The notes below the pieces were generated by a model that was not told the DNA's origin, did not search any database, and saw nothing but the letters and a program-made list of their open reading frames with translations. Shown in pieces: positions 25,464 to 34,651 of a stretch of 64,000 nucleotides of DNA. Location: NCBI GenBank assembly GCA_963422285.2, contig OY729419.2, forward strand, positions 930,001 through 994,000. The letters are read 5' to 3'. How positions within the stretch are numbered: position 1 is the stretch's first letter; each line of letters begins with the position of its first letter. This stretch comes from VXYL01 sp963422285. GTDB taxonomy: Bacteria; Pseudomonadota; Gammaproteobacteria; Pseudomonadales; Azotimanducaceae. Both the position numbers and the translations under genes were made by a program.

Positions 25464-25814
25464 ATGGATCGCATCGTTCTCTACCACAACCCGGCATGCA
25501 GCAAGTCGCGTGGCGCGTTGGCCATCCTGCGCGAGCGGGAGGTCGAGTTCGACATCGTCGAGTATCTGAAAACCCCCTTGAGCGAGACGGATCTGAAATG
25601 CATTCTCGGCATGATCGACGATCCGCCAGCGGATCTGGTCCGCAAGGACGGCAACTTCAAGAATCTCGGCCTCGACGCGAACGACTACATCGCCGCGGAT
25701 GCCGTGGCCGCCTTGCTCGTGGAGCATCCGAAACTAATGCAACGCCCAGTGGCAGTGCGCGGCGACCACGCCATAATCGCACGCCCGTCCGAGAAAGTGG
25801 AAGAACTGCTTTGA
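25464..25814 (+). CDS. arsC: Arsenate reductase family protein (ArsC/YffB-like, glutaredoxin type)
   Basis: 116-residue thioredoxin-fold protein. The catalytic Cys lies in YHNPACSKSRGAL at the N-terminus and the family arginine in LMQRPVAV. Close relatives reduce arsenate with glutathione and glutaredoxin; some YffB-type members have other thiol roles. ATG 25464 with AAGGAG 7 bp upstream. It lies between the DUF222 gene and truA and probably has its own transcript. Confidence 0.85.
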   Translation: MDRIVLYHNPACSKSRGALAILREREVEFDIVEYLKTPLSETDLKCILGMIDDPPADLVRKDGNFKNLGLDANDYIAADAVAALLVEHPKLMQRPVAVRGDHAIIARPSEKVEELL

Positions 25815-25823
25815 GTCCCGCGG

Positions 25824-26618
25824 GTGGCGGGTAGCAAACCGCAGTTCACGGTGGCGCTGGGCGTCGAGTACGATGGCAGCGCCTTCCACGGCTTCCAGCG
25901 GCAGCGCCATGCCGCCAGCGTACAGGATGCGCTGGAGACAGCCGCTTCCGAGGTCGCCGACGAGCCAGTGCACATGGCCGTCGCGGGGCGTACCGACGCG
26001 GGGGTGCATGCCACCCAACAGGTGGTCAGCTTTGCCACCGCGGCCACCCGGTCGCCAGATGGCTGGCGGCGCGGCATCTCCAGCCTGACGCCCGAAACGG
26101 TCGGCGTCGTTTGGGCCAAGGCGCTCGACCAGCCCTTCCACGCCCGTTTCGATGCTTTGTGGCGTCGCTACATCTATGTATTCAGCGACGCTCCGACGCC
26201 GCCAATCATCCACCGCCGGTTGGCGACCTGGTCTCCAGCGCCGCTGAATGAAGAGGCCATGAACCAAGCGGCGCAAGACCTCGTCGGCGAGCACGACTTC
26301 TCGGCGTTTCGTGCCGCGGCCTGCCAGTCGAAGTCCCCCTGGCGCCGGGTGGACGCTATCCGCGTTGAGCGGTGCAACGGTTATGTCGCCATCGATATCA
26401 CCGCCAATGCCTTCCTGCTGCACATGGTGCGCAACGTCGCCAGCGCACTGCGCGAGGTAGGCAGCGGAAACCTCGTCGGCGCTACGCTGCGGAAGCTGCT
26501 CGAAACCCGAGACCGGACCCAGGCCCCGCCCACGGCACCGGCCCAGGGTCTGTATCTGGTCGGTGTCGGCTACCCGGACTGGCAGCTGTCTGTGCGCCCG
26601 CCGCCGTTGCTGGCCTGA
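25824..26618 (+). CDS. truA: tRNA pseudouridine(38-40) synthase TruA
   Basis: Converts uridines 38-40 in the anticodon arm of tRNAs to pseudouridine. 264 residues, typical length. Catalytic Asp58 in AVAGRTDAGVHA; other family blocks are VEYDGSAFHGFQRQ, RRYIYVFSD and FLLHMVRNV. Start GTG 25824, 10 bp after the arsC stop. In related genomes truA is followed by trpF; here a broken nuclease gene lies between them on the other strand. Confidence 0.93.
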   Translation: MAGSKPQFTVALGVEYDGSAFHGFQRQRHAASVQDALETAASEVADEPVHMAVAGRTDAGVHATQQVVSFATAATRSPDGWRRGISSLTPETVGVVWAKALDQPFHARFDALWRRYIYVFSDAPTPPIIHRRLATWSPAPLNEEAMNQAAQDLVGEHDFSAFRAAACQSKSPWRRVDAIRVERCNGYVAIDITANAFLLHMVRNVASALREVGSGNLVGATLRKLLETRDRTQAPPTAPAQGLYLVGVGYPDWQLSVRPPPLLA

Positions 26619-26678
26619 TGCGTTGACAAACGCGGTCGGGGCAGGAGCCTGTGCGGTTATGGCGAAAAGCCGCCTGCG

Positions 26679-27615
26679 TCATGTCGACAGGATGCGTCGC
26701 ACCTCGTCAAGGTCGACGGACAACGCGGCGGCGATCTCGGCGGCATCCTGGCCCAAGCGGTGGAGCTGGCGAACGGACCGTGCCAGCATCCGTTCCACCC
26801 GCTGCCTCTGTTCGTCCGCCCGCTGATCCGCAGCCTCCGCCCGCCGCCTCTCCTCCTCCGCCAACTGCGCCAGCACGACGGAGTCCCGCAGCAGCTCGTC
26901 CTCCCCCTCCATGCTGCGCCGCACGTCCTGCTCCGCCATCGCCGCCCGCAGCCGCCGCAGCACGAAGTCCCACTCCCGCGGATAGTCCTCCTCCTCGATC
27001 CGCAGCACGTGGCTGTCGCCCGCCGACGCCTGCGCCTGGTCGAAGATCGACAGAAAGCGCTCCAGCTCGTCCCGGCGGCGCTTCGCCAAGCGCGGAATCT
27101 GGATGACGCGGGAGCGGTGGCGGAGGCTCGACACGAACGGGTGGCCGGCGTCGAGACGGCGGCCGGTGCGCCGCTCCCTCGCCTCCGGGCAGACGTCGAT
27201 GACCGGCTCGTCCGACAGGCCGAGGTCGTAGCCCAGGAAGTAGACGGCCACGATCGGCACGGCCATCGGCCCCGCCGAGCAGGTTGTCGCCGTCCGCGAG
27301 CTGCTCGCCGAGGTGGCGCCGGAAGCGCCCGACCGCCGTCGGCGCCTTCGCCTTCTGCACCTCGATCAGCACCTGACGCAGGCGCCCGTCCACGGTTCGC
27401 ACCCGAGCGGCGAAGTCCATGCGGACGACCGCCAGCGGCAGGCGATCGTCGCCGGCGCCGTCGCGAGAGATCGCCCTCTCCTGCGGCCGGAGTTCGAGCG
27501 ACTCCACGTCGAGGCCCGCGATCTTCCCCACGAGCAGCCGGGCGACCCGGTCGCTCTGCATCAGGTGCTTGAAGACGACGTCGTAGATGGGGTTGGCGGC
27601 TTCCATGCGGAACAT
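26679..27615 (-). pseudogene. Rpn-family PD-(D/E)XK nuclease/putative transposase, frameshifted
   Basis: From ATG 27615 the protein reads ANPIYDVVFKHLM, then MDFAARVRT and VLIEVQKAK, giving the D...E-x-Q/K nuclease core of the recombination-promoting nuclease (PDDEXK_2) family. Near 27270 the frame breaks after DNLLGG and continues one base out of phase as VPIVAVYFLGYDLGLSD to a stop at 26679. The joined product would be about 312 residues, normal for the family. The C-terminal half is a charged coiled region rich in Glu and Arg. One indel separates the halves, so it is inactive or recently broken. Confidence 0.77.
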
Positions 27616-27767
27616 TCAACCTCGCCGGGCCGTTGGCGTCAACGCTCGCCATCCGTCGGCGGAGAAGACCGCCGCCAACGGCTCGTCGCGCATCCCGATC
27701 CGATTTCGTACCGCGCCGGGTGGCTGGCTTGCCGTAGAATGCGCGTTTTCCGTTTCGGACAAGGTTC

Positions 27768-28394
27768 GTGGCAGCAACACGGACGCGCGTCAAAATCTGC
27801 GGCGTGACCACAGCCTCTGATGCGCTGCTGGCGGCGGAAGTCGGTGCCGATGCCGTCGGCCTCAACTTCTATCCGCCTAGTCCGCGGGCCGTTGCACCCT
27901 CGGTGGCGGCGAAGATCGCCGCATCGCTGCCGCCATTCGTGACCGTGGTGGGCGTATTCGTGAATCCGCAACCGTCTCTCGTCGAAACTGTGCTGGATAC
28001 GATGCATCTGGACAGTCTGCAATTTCACGGCGACGAGCCGGCGGCATTCTGCCGGCGGTTTGGCATTCCCTACGTCAAGACTGCCGGCGTAGGCGGCCAT
28101 TTCGACTTCGACCCCTTCGCGGCGGCCTACCCCGATGCCCAGGCGCTGCTGCTCGACGCCTTCGACCCACAGCGCCGAGGCGGCACCGGACAGGCCTTCG
28201 ACTGGTCTCGATGGCCGCGCTCGAAACGCCCGCTGATTCTCTCCGGCGGCCTCGAACCGGACAACGTCGCCGCTGCCATCGCGGTCGTCCGCCCCTATGC
28301 CGTGGATGTGGCGAGCGGTGTGGAAGGTGTCGTCAAGGGCCGCAAGGACCCGCAGCGCGTGGCCCGTTTTCTAGCCGAGGCGGCGAATGCCTGA
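27768..28394 (+). CDS. trpF: Phosphoribosylanthranilate isomerase
   Basis: TIM-barrel enzyme of tryptophan synthesis converting phosphoribosylanthranilate to CdRP. 208 residues. Catalytic Cys in VKICGVTT and Asp in LLDAFDPQ; phosphate loop LSGGL. Start GTG 27768; a TAGAAT hexamer 27 bp upstream could be the -10. Overlaps trpB by 8 bp, so trpF-trpB-trpA form an operon. Confidence 0.94.
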   Translation: MAATRTRVKICGVTTASDALLAAEVGADAVGLNFYPPSPRAVAPSVAAKIAASLPPFVTVVGVFVNPQPSLVETVLDTMHLDSLQFHGDEPAAFCRRFGIPYVKTAGVGGHFDFDPFAAAYPDAQALLLDAFDPQRRGGTGQAFDWSRWPRSKRPLILSGGLEPDNVAAAIAVVRPYAVDVASGVEGVVKGRKDPQRVARFLAEAANA

Positions 28395-29601
28395 GGCGAA
28401 TCGACAGCCCTATCAAGCGCCGACGCCAGCGGGTCGCTTCGGCGACTACGGGGGGCGGTTCGTCGCCGAGACCTTGATGCATGCCCTCGACGAACTGACG
28501 CGGCTCTACCAGGCCGTGGCCGACGATGCGGCTTTCCAGGCCGCGCTCGCCGCCGAACTGGCCGGCTACGTCGGCCGCCCGACGCCCCTCTATCGCGCCG
28601 ACCGGCTCACCGCCCATGCCGGCGGCGCTCGCATATACCTCAAGCGCGAGGATCTCAACCACACCGGTGCACACAAGATCAACAACACCGTCGGCCAAGC
28701 GATGCTGGCCACGCGCATGGGCAAGACGCGCGTCATCGCTGAAACCGGAGCGGGACAGCATGGCGTCGCCACCGCCACGGTGGCCGCCCGGCTGGGGCTC
28801 GACTGTCGGGTCTACATGGGTGCCGAGGACATCGCCCGGCAGAGCATCAACGTCTACCGCATGAAGCTGCTCGGTGCCGAGGTGGTGCCTGTCACCTCCG
28901 GCTCGCGGACGCTGAAGGACGCCATGAACGAGGCCATGCGCGACTGGGTAACCCATGTGGACACCACCCACTACATCATCGGCAGCGTCGCCGGGCCGCA
29001 TCCGTACCCCATGCTAGTGCGCGATTTCCAAGCCATCATCGGCGTCGAGGCCAAGGCGCAGTGCCGGCAAGCCGAAGGGCGTCTGCCAGATGTGCTGGTG
29101 GCCTGCGTCGGCGGCGGCTCCAACGCCATGGGGCTGTTCTTCCCGTTCGTGGACGACGATGGCGTGGACATGGTAGGCGTGGAGGCAGCGGGAGAGGGCT
29201 TGGCAAGCGGCCATCACGCCGCGCCGCTGAACGCCGGCAACCCCGGCGTACTGCATGGCAGCCGCACCTACATCCTGGACGACGACGGCGGCCAAATCGG
29301 CGAAGCCCATTCCATTTCCGCCGGCCTCGACTATCCCGGCGTCGGCCCGGAACACGCCTACTGGAAAGACAGCGGGCGCGCCAAGTACGTCAGCGTCACG
29401 GACGCCGAGGCGCTGGCGGCGTTCCGCCTGCTGAACCGTACCGAGGGCATCATGCCGGCATTGGAGTCCAGCCACGCCATCGCCTGGGCAGTGGCCGAGG
29501 CGGCGCGACGGCCGGCCGAGGACGTGATCATCGTCAATCTCTCCGGCCGCGGCGACAAGGACATCCATACCGTCGCGGCCATCGACGACATCAAGGTGTA
29601 G
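28387..29601 (+). CDS. trpB: Tryptophan synthase beta subunit
   Basis: PLP enzyme joining indole and serine to make tryptophan. 404 residues. PLP lysine K97 in THTGAHKIN-like sequence (NHTGAHKINN), phosphate-binding CVGGGSNAMG, and the beta-family C-terminal SGRGDKD. Indole is channelled from TrpA encoded next. Start ATG 28387 overlaps trpF; the gene ends 1 bp before trpA. Confidence 0.97.
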   Translation: MPEANRQPYQAPTPAGRFGDYGGRFVAETLMHALDELTRLYQAVADDAAFQAALAAELAGYVGRPTPLYRADRLTAHAGGARIYLKREDLNHTGAHKINNTVGQAMLATRMGKTRVIAETGAGQHGVATATVAARLGLDCRVYMGAEDIARQSINVYRMKLLGAEVVPVTSGSRTLKDAMNEAMRDWVTHVDTTHYIIGSVAGPHPYPMLVRDFQAIIGVEAKAQCRQAEGRLPDVLVACVGGGSNAMGLFFPFVDDDGVDMVGVEAAGEGLASGHHAAPLNAGNPGVLHGSRTYILDDDGGQIGEAHSISAGLDYPGVGPEHAYWKDSGRAKYVSVTDAEALAAFRLLNRTEGIMPALESSHAIAWAVAEAARRPAEDVIIVNLSGRGDKDIHTVAAIDDIKV

Positions 29602-29602
29602 C

Positions 29603-30403
29603 ATGAGCCGCATAGCGACTCGACTCGCAACGCTGAAGCCCCGGCACAAGGCGCTGAGCGCGTTCATTACCGCTGGCGATCCGTTTCCAGAGGCTACCGT
29701 TCCCGCCATGCGGGCCCTGGTCCGGGGCGGTGCCGACATCATCGAATTGGGGGTGCCGTTTTCGGACCCGGAGGCGGACGGGCCATCCATCCAAGCGGCA
29801 TCCGAGCGCGCCTTGGCAAATGGCACCACCCTGGCAGACGTGCTGGCCATGACAGCCGACTTCCGCGTGGAAGACCGGGATACCCCCGTGGTGCTGATGG
29901 GGTATCTGAACCTGTTTCTGAAGATGGGCTACGGCGCATTCTGCACACGGGCGGCCGCGGCTGGCGTCGACGGCATCATCGTCGTCAACATGCCGCCCGA
30001 GGAGGCCGCGGAATTCAAGATCGAGCTGGATGCCCACGGCATGGACCTGATCCTGCTGCTGGCCCCGACTACCACGCCCCCCCGTGCGGCCTACATCGCC
30101 GGCTGCGCTTCCGGTTTCGTCTACTACGTCAGCTACAAGGGCGTCACCGGCGCCCAGCGCCTGGATGCCGACGCTGTCGGCGAACGGCTCGCCGCGTTGC
30201 GTCCGCAGCTAGGCGGGCAGCCGGTGCTGGTGGGCTTCGGCATCAAGGACGGCGCCTCCGCGGTACGCATCGCGCCCCACGCCGATGGCGTGGTGGTGGG
30301 AAGCGCACTGGTGGACACCATGGCGAGCACGGCGGCAGAGGCCATCCCCCGACGTCTGGAAGCCCAGGTGCGGGAAATCCGCAATGCGCTGAACACCCTG
30401 TGA
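29603..30403 (+). CDS. trpA: Tryptophan synthase alpha subunit
   Basis: TIM-barrel lyase splitting indole-3-glycerol phosphate to indole and glyceraldehyde 3-phosphate. 266 residues. Catalytic Glu48 and Asp59 in IIELGVPFSDPEADG; phosphate loops VSYKGVTGA and GFGIKDG. Starts immediately after trpB, and its stop overlaps the folC GTG (GTGA). The accD gene often found between trpA and folC in gammaproteobacteria is absent. Confidence 0.96.
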   Translation: MSRIATRLATLKPRHKALSAFITAGDPFPEATVPAMRALVRGGADIIELGVPFSDPEADGPSIQAASERALANGTTLADVLAMTADFRVEDRDTPVVLMGYLNLFLKMGYGAFCTRAAAAGVDGIIVVNMPPEEAAEFKIELDAHGMDLILLLAPTTTPPRAAYIAGCASGFVYYVSYKGVTGAQRLDADAVGERLAALRPQLGGQPVLVGFGIKDGASAVRIAPHADGVVVGSALVDTMASTAAEAIPRRLEAQVREIRNALNTL

Positions 30404-31728
30404 GAATGCGGCACGACCTGACGGCATGGCTTGAGCGGATCGGCGTCGAGCATCCACGCGGGGTACTGCGCGGACTGGACGGGGTGCGCACAGTGGCGCA
30501 GCGGCTGGCCGGCACAGGTCTGAACATCGTCCCGCCAGCGCCTACTACGATCGTCGTCGCCGGCACCAACGGCAAAGGATCGACTACGACGTTCGCGGAG
30601 CATCTGCTGCTGGCAGCGGGACGTTCCGTGGGCACCACCACCTCGCCCCATGTACACGCCTTCAACGAGCGCATCCGCGTCAACGGCGAGGAAGCCAGCG
30701 ACGAGGCCATCGTCGCCGCCTTCGAGGCCGTCGAGACATGCCGTGGCGATGTCGCCCTGTCGTACTTCGAGTACGCGATCCTGGCGGCGCAGGTGGCGAT
30801 TCGGCGCGCAGACGTGGACTGCGCCGTGCTGGAGGTGGGTCTTGGCGGCCGCCTCGATGCAGTGAACGCGACAGATGCCGATGTCGCGGTCATCACCAGC
30901 ATCGGCCTCGATCATCAGGAACACCTGGGTACGACGCGAGAGGCCATCGGCACCGAGAAAGCCGGCATCCTGCGTCCCGGTACGCCGCTGGTGGTAGGCG
31001 AGCTGAACCCGCCGGCATCGGTGCTGGCCCGGGGCGACGCGTTGGCGGCGCCGGTCTATCGCGCGGGACGCGACTTCGGCCATGGGTCGGGCGCGTTATG
31101 GATCAAGGACGAGCAGGGCCGCATCGAGTTCGAATACGACGCCGGCGCCATCGCCCCGGTCAACGCGGCCACCGCCCTGCAAGCGGTGCGGCTCGCCGGT
31201 TGTCCGCCGGATCGGAAGATGGTCCAGCAAGCGGCGCGAACCGCTCGCAATCCCGGGCGTTTCGAGATCGTCGAACGCCACGGTCGAACCTGGGTGCTGG
31301 ACGTGGCGCACAATGCCGAAGGTGCCCGCTTCTTCGCCAGCCAAGTACGCCAGCGGTTTCCGGGCCGCCGCATTGCCGCCATCGTCGGCTGTCTTGCGGA
31401 CAAGGACATCGCCGCCATCGTCGCGCCGTTCAAGCCTCTGGTAGACGAGATCGTCTACGCAGACACGGAGACGGTGCGCGGCAGGAGCGCCGCGTCCATG
31501 CGCGAAACCGTCGGCGACTTGGCGGCTTTCGCTGGCGATCTGGAGGCCGCGACAGCGCACCTCCTCGGTCGAGATTCCGGCCCACGCAATTGCCGAGGGG
31601 AAGATGTTATTCTCGCGTTCGGCTCCTTTGATCTGGTCGAACGGATGCGCCTTAGTTTGCATCTGCACCATGCCAGCGCCGTTGGCCGGGGAACGCGAGC
31701 GCCTCTGGCAAGCAAGGAAACAAGCTAG
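30400..31728 (+). CDS. folC: Folylpolyglutamate synthase/dihydrofolate synthase
   Basis: ATP-dependent ligase adding glutamate to dihydropteroate and folates. 442 residues. Mur-ligase fold: P-loop VAGTNGKGSTTTF near residue 50, SYFEY substrate segment, VGLGGRLDAVN metal site, LDVAHN in the C-terminal domain. Start GTG 30400 overlapping trpA, or ATG 30406. The C-terminal 25 residues look unstructured. Confidence 0.94.
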   Translation: MRMRHDLTAWLERIGVEHPRGVLRGLDGVRTVAQRLAGTGLNIVPPAPTTIVVAGTNGKGSTTTFAEHLLLAAGRSVGTTTSPHVHAFNERIRVNGEEASDEAIVAAFEAVETCRGDVALSYFEYAILAAQVAIRRADVDCAVLEVGLGGRLDAVNATDADVAVITSIGLDHQEHLGTTREAIGTEKAGILRPGTPLVVGELNPPASVLARGDALAAPVYRAGRDFGHGSGALWIKDEQGRIEFEYDAGAIAPVNAATALQAVRLAGCPPDRKMVQQAARTARNPGRFEIVERHGRTWVLDVAHNAEGARFFASQVRQRFPGRRIAAIVGCLADKDIAAIVAPFKPLVDEIVYADTETVRGRSAASMRETVGDLAAFAGDLEAATAHLLGRDSGPRNCRGEDVILAFGSFDLVERMRLSLHLHHASAVGRGTRAPLASKETS

Positions 31729-31788
31729 AGCCGGAGAACGAAGCTGGGTAAAGCTGCGCCAGGGGGGCGAACCGTCTCGGAAGAGAGC

Positions 31789-32325
31789 ATGCTGACGGAT
31801 CGAACACGCTACCGCCTGACCGGGACCATATTCCTCGCGGCTGTCGCCGCGGTGCTGCTGCCCATGGTGTTCGACGGCGAGGGGGTCGAACCCTTGCATC
31901 TGGACGCCCTGCCGCCGGCCGACTTTGAAGTGGAACGGGAGCTAACGCCGCCGCCGGACATGACCGCCGCCCTGCAGGCCCGCCGCGAACTGCGAGCCGC
32001 CATCGGCGAAGACGGTTACGCCAGGGACACCGGCACCCGCTTGGGCGAACCGGTGCTGCTCGCCGAGCAGGACGATGCCGCCGCCGATCGCAAATGGGCC
32101 GTGCAGGTGGCCAGCTTCGCTCAGCCCGAGAACGCCACGGCGTTGCGCGACCGTCTGCTCGGTGACGGCTACGCGGCATTCCTGTCCAACGTCAAGCGCG
32201 ATGGCGAGGCGGCCACCCGGGTTGCGGTCGGGCCGCTGATCAACCGCGACGACGCGGCACGGCTGGAAGCGGAACTGGACGGCCGCTACGATCTCGACGC
32301 CGTGGTGGTGAGGTTCAGCTACTGA
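31789..32325 (+). CDS. SPOR-domain (DedD-like) inner-membrane cell-division protein
   Basis: 178 residues: a short cytoplasmic N-terminus, one membrane helix at about residues 10-25, a periplasmic linker and a C-terminal SPOR domain (KWAVQVASFAQPENATALRDRL to VAVGPLINRDDA). SPOR domains bind septal peptidoglycan lacking stem peptides. Gene position folC-dedD-cvpA matches DedD in gammaproteobacteria. The stop overlaps cvpA by 1 bp (TGATG). Confidence 0.88.
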   Translation: MLTDRTRYRLTGTIFLAAVAAVLLPMVFDGEGVEPLHLDALPPADFEVERELTPPPDMTAALQARRELRAAIGEDGYARDTGTRLGEPVLLAEQDDAAADRKWAVQVASFAQPENATALRDRLLGDGYAAFLSNVKRDGEAATRVAVGPLINRDDAARLEAELDGRYDLDAVVVRFSY

Positions 32326-32963
32326 TGCCAGTGGGCGACTTCGCCATCGCCGACCTCGTGATCGGTCTGGTTGTGGTGGTTTCCACGGTATTCGGCGTCA
32401 TGCGCGGCTTCGTCAAGGAAGTGGTATCGCTGGCGATTTGGGCGGCGGCGTTCCTGCTGGGCCTAGCGTTCGGCTCGCGGGTGGGGGAACTGATGGCGTT
32501 GGAGCTCGAACCCAAGCTGCAAACCGCCATCGGCTTCGCCGCCGTGTTCATCGCCGTGCTGGTGGTCGGCGCCATCGTGCAGCGCGCTCTGCACGGTCTG
32601 ATCGAGACCACGGGGCTCACCGGTACCGATCGCCTGCTCGGCATGCTGTTCGGCGCTGGACGCGGCGTCATCGTCGTCGCCGTGGCGCTGATCGCGCTGC
32701 GTCCGTTCGCCGAGAATCGCCAGTGGTGGGACGATTCCCGCTTGGTGCTGCCGCTGCTGGAGTTCGAGGACGACATCCTGGCGGTGTTCGATTCCATCCT
32801 CGATGCCCGCCCCGACGAATCGCTTCCCGTGTCGGTAGGGGAGGTTTCTATCGGGAGCAAAGCAGTTCCTCGCCGCTTGGCAGCGATTCCCGGCGCACAA
32901 GGGATTTCGCCTCGGCGAGATCCCGAAGCGAACGCGGCAAGCGCAATGGAATCGCGTCTCTGA
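32325..32963 (+). CDS. cvpA: CvpA family membrane protein
   Basis: Inner-membrane protein with four hydrophobic segments within residues 8-130 (IADLVIGLVVVVSTVFGVMRG is the family start). Linked in enterobacteria to colicin V export and envelope stress survival; biochemical role unsettled. 212 residues, about 45 more than E. coli CvpA. The extra tail (from about residue 180) is encoded by palindromic sequence, including GGGATTTCGCC facing GGCGAGATCCC, resembling the second repeat family of this window. The stop overlaps the purF ATG by 1 bp. Confidence 0.9.
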   Translation: MPVGDFAIADLVIGLVVVVSTVFGVMRGFVKEVVSLAIWAAAFLLGLAFGSRVGELMALELEPKLQTAIGFAAVFIAVLVVGAIVQRALHGLIETTGLTGTDRLLGMLFGAGRGVIVVAVALIALRPFAENRQWWDDSRLVLPLLEFEDDILAVFDSILDARPDESLPVSVGEVSIGSKAVPRRLAAIPGAQGISPRRDPEANAASAMESRL

Positions 32964-34651
32964 TGTGCGGCGTTGTCGGCATCGTCAGCCAGGGGGCGGT
33001 GAACCAGAAGCTCTACGATGCGCTGCTGGCCTTGCAGCATCGCGGCCAGGACTCTGCCGGCATGGTGACCTGGGAGAGCCTTCGGCGGGGGAGCGCGAGG
33101 GGAATCCCCTCGCATGAAAAGAGCCTTCAGCCGGGGAGCGCGAGGGGAAACCCCTCGCATGAAAAGAACCTCCAGCGGGGGCGCGGCATCTCCAGACGGC
33201 AAGCTGGCGAGGCACCCGCGGGGCGTGCTGCTTCGCAAGCCGACGGCCGCTTGCAGCTGCGCAAGGGCAATGGCTTGGTGCGGGAAATCTTCGAGGAGCG
33301 GCACATGCGCCGCCTGCGCGGCAACATGGGCATCGGCCATGTGCGCTACCCCACCGCTGGCACCTCCAGCGCCGCCGAGGCCCAGCCCATGTACGTCAAC
33401 GCTCCCTACGGCATCAGCCTGGCCCACAACGGCAACCTCACCAACGCCGGTCAGCTAGAGGAGAATCTGTTCCACGACGGTCTGCGCCACGTCAACACCG
33501 ATTCGGACTCCGAGATCCTGCTCAACGTCTTCGCCCACGAACTGCACAAGGTAGGCTCCCTGCATCCCGACGCAGAGAATGTCTTCGACGCGGTGGCCGG
33601 CGTCCACCAGCGCTGCCGGGGGGCCTACGCCGCGGTGGCCATGATCAACGGCCGCGGCATCGTAGCGTTCCGGGATCCGCATGGCATTCGACCGCTGGCA
33701 TACGGCGTCAGGGAAACCGCGGCGGGACAGGAGGCAATGGTGGCCTCGGAAAGCTGCGCCCTCGACATCCTGGGCTTCGAGTTCGTCAGCGACGTGGCGC
33801 CGGGCGAGGCCGTCTTCATCAACGCGGACGGCCGCTGCGTCGTTCAGCGCTGCGCGCCGCCGACGGTGCATGCACCATGCATCTTCGAGTACGTCTACCT
33901 CGCCCGCGAAGACTCGATCATGGACGACATCTCGGTCTACAAGGCGCGCCTGCGCATGGGAGAGAAACTCGCCCAACGCATCCTCGCCCGCTACCCGAAG
34001 CGCAAGCACGACATCGACGTGGTGATTCCCATCCCCGAGTCCAGCCGCGCCTCGGCCATCCCGCTGGCCTACGCCCTGGACGTCAAGTTCCGCGAGGGCT
34101 TCGTCAAGAACCGCTACATCGGTCGCACCTTCATCATGCCGGGACAGAACCAGCGCGCCAAATCCGTGCAGCAGAAGCTGAACGCCATCGATCTCGAGTT
34201 CCAAGGCAAGAACGTGCTGCTGGTGGAGGACTCCATCGTGCGCGGCACCACCACAGGCCAGATCGTCCGCCAAGCCCGCAAGGCCGGCGCCCGCAGGGTG
34301 TTCATGGCCGTGGCGGCACCGCCCGTACACTACCCCAACGTCTACGGCATCGACATGCCGGCGGCCGAAGAGTTCCTCGCCCACAACCGCACCGAGCAGC
34401 AGATCGCCGAGCGGATCGGCGTCGACTGGCTGGTCTACCAGACCATCGAGGATCTGGTAGCCGCCGCTGCGGAGGGCAACGACAAGCTGGAACGCTTCGA
34501 ATGCTCGGTGTTCGACGGCGACTACGTGACCGGCGACATCGACGAGGACTACTTGGCGCAACTGTCCCAAGCTCGCAGCGACCAGAGCAAGCAGCGCGAA
34601 ACCGAACCGTCGGACGAGCCGGCGGTGATCGAGCTGCACAACCATGCCTGA
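32963..34651 (+). CDS. purF: Amidophosphoribosyltransferase with repeat-encoded insert
   Basis: First committed step of purine synthesis: glutamine + PRPP to phosphoribosylamine. 562 residues instead of about 505. The glutaminase Cys2 is intact (MCGVVGIVSQ), as are HRGQDSAGM, GHVRYPTAG and the PRPP loop LVEDSIVRGTTTGQI. Residues about 40-95 hold an insert that interrupts a region where the family has a short loop between the AG(I/M) strand and LRK-NGLV. It consists of two or three 45-bp palindromic repeat units plus an Arg, Gly and Ala-rich tail. Because the rest of the essential enzyme is intact, the insert is probably tolerated at the surface of the glutaminase domain. Confidence 0.95.
   Translation: MCGVVGIVSQGAVNQKLYDALLALQHRGQDSAGMVTWESLRRGSARGIPSHEKSLQPGSARGNPSHEKNLQRGRGISRRQAGEAPAGRAASQADGRLQLRKGNGLVREIFEERHMRRLRGNMGIGHVRYPTAGTSSAAEAQPMYVNAPYGISLAHNGNLTNAGQLEENLFHDGLRHVNTDSDSEILLNVFAHELHKVGSLHPDAENVFDAVAGVHQRCRGAYAAVAMINGRGIVAFRDPHGIRPLAYGVRETAAGQEAMVASESCALDILGFEFVSDVAPGEAVFINADGRCVVQRCAPPTVHAPCIFEYVYLAREDSIMDDISVYKARLRMGEKLAQRILARYPKRKHDIDVVIPIPESSRASAIPLAYALDVKFREGFVKNRYIGRTFIMPGQNQRAKSVQQKLNAIDLEFQGKNVLLVEDSIVRGTTTGQIVRQARKAGARRVFMAVAAPPVHYPNVYGIDMPAAEEFLAHNRTEQQIAERIGVDWLVYQTIEDLVAAAAEGNDKLERFECSVFDGDYVTGDIDEDYLAQLSQARSDQSKQRETEPSDEPAVIELHNHA
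33083..33159 (+). repeat. In-frame tandem palindromic repeat, family A (copy in purF)
   Basis: Units at 33083-33114 and 33131-33159 share GGGGAGCGCGAGGGG, 2-3 bp, then CCCCTCGCA; the spacing of the GAGCGCGAGG core (33091 and 33136) is exactly 45 bp. A decayed third unit follows around 33176-33190. The sequence and period are the same as in the ycaQ-like gene, and each unit adds 15 residues in frame. Confidence 0.9.

Noticed and set aside
25464..25814. Arsenic resistance operon
   Set aside because: Only an ArsC-like gene is present; no arsR, arsB or acr3 nearby.
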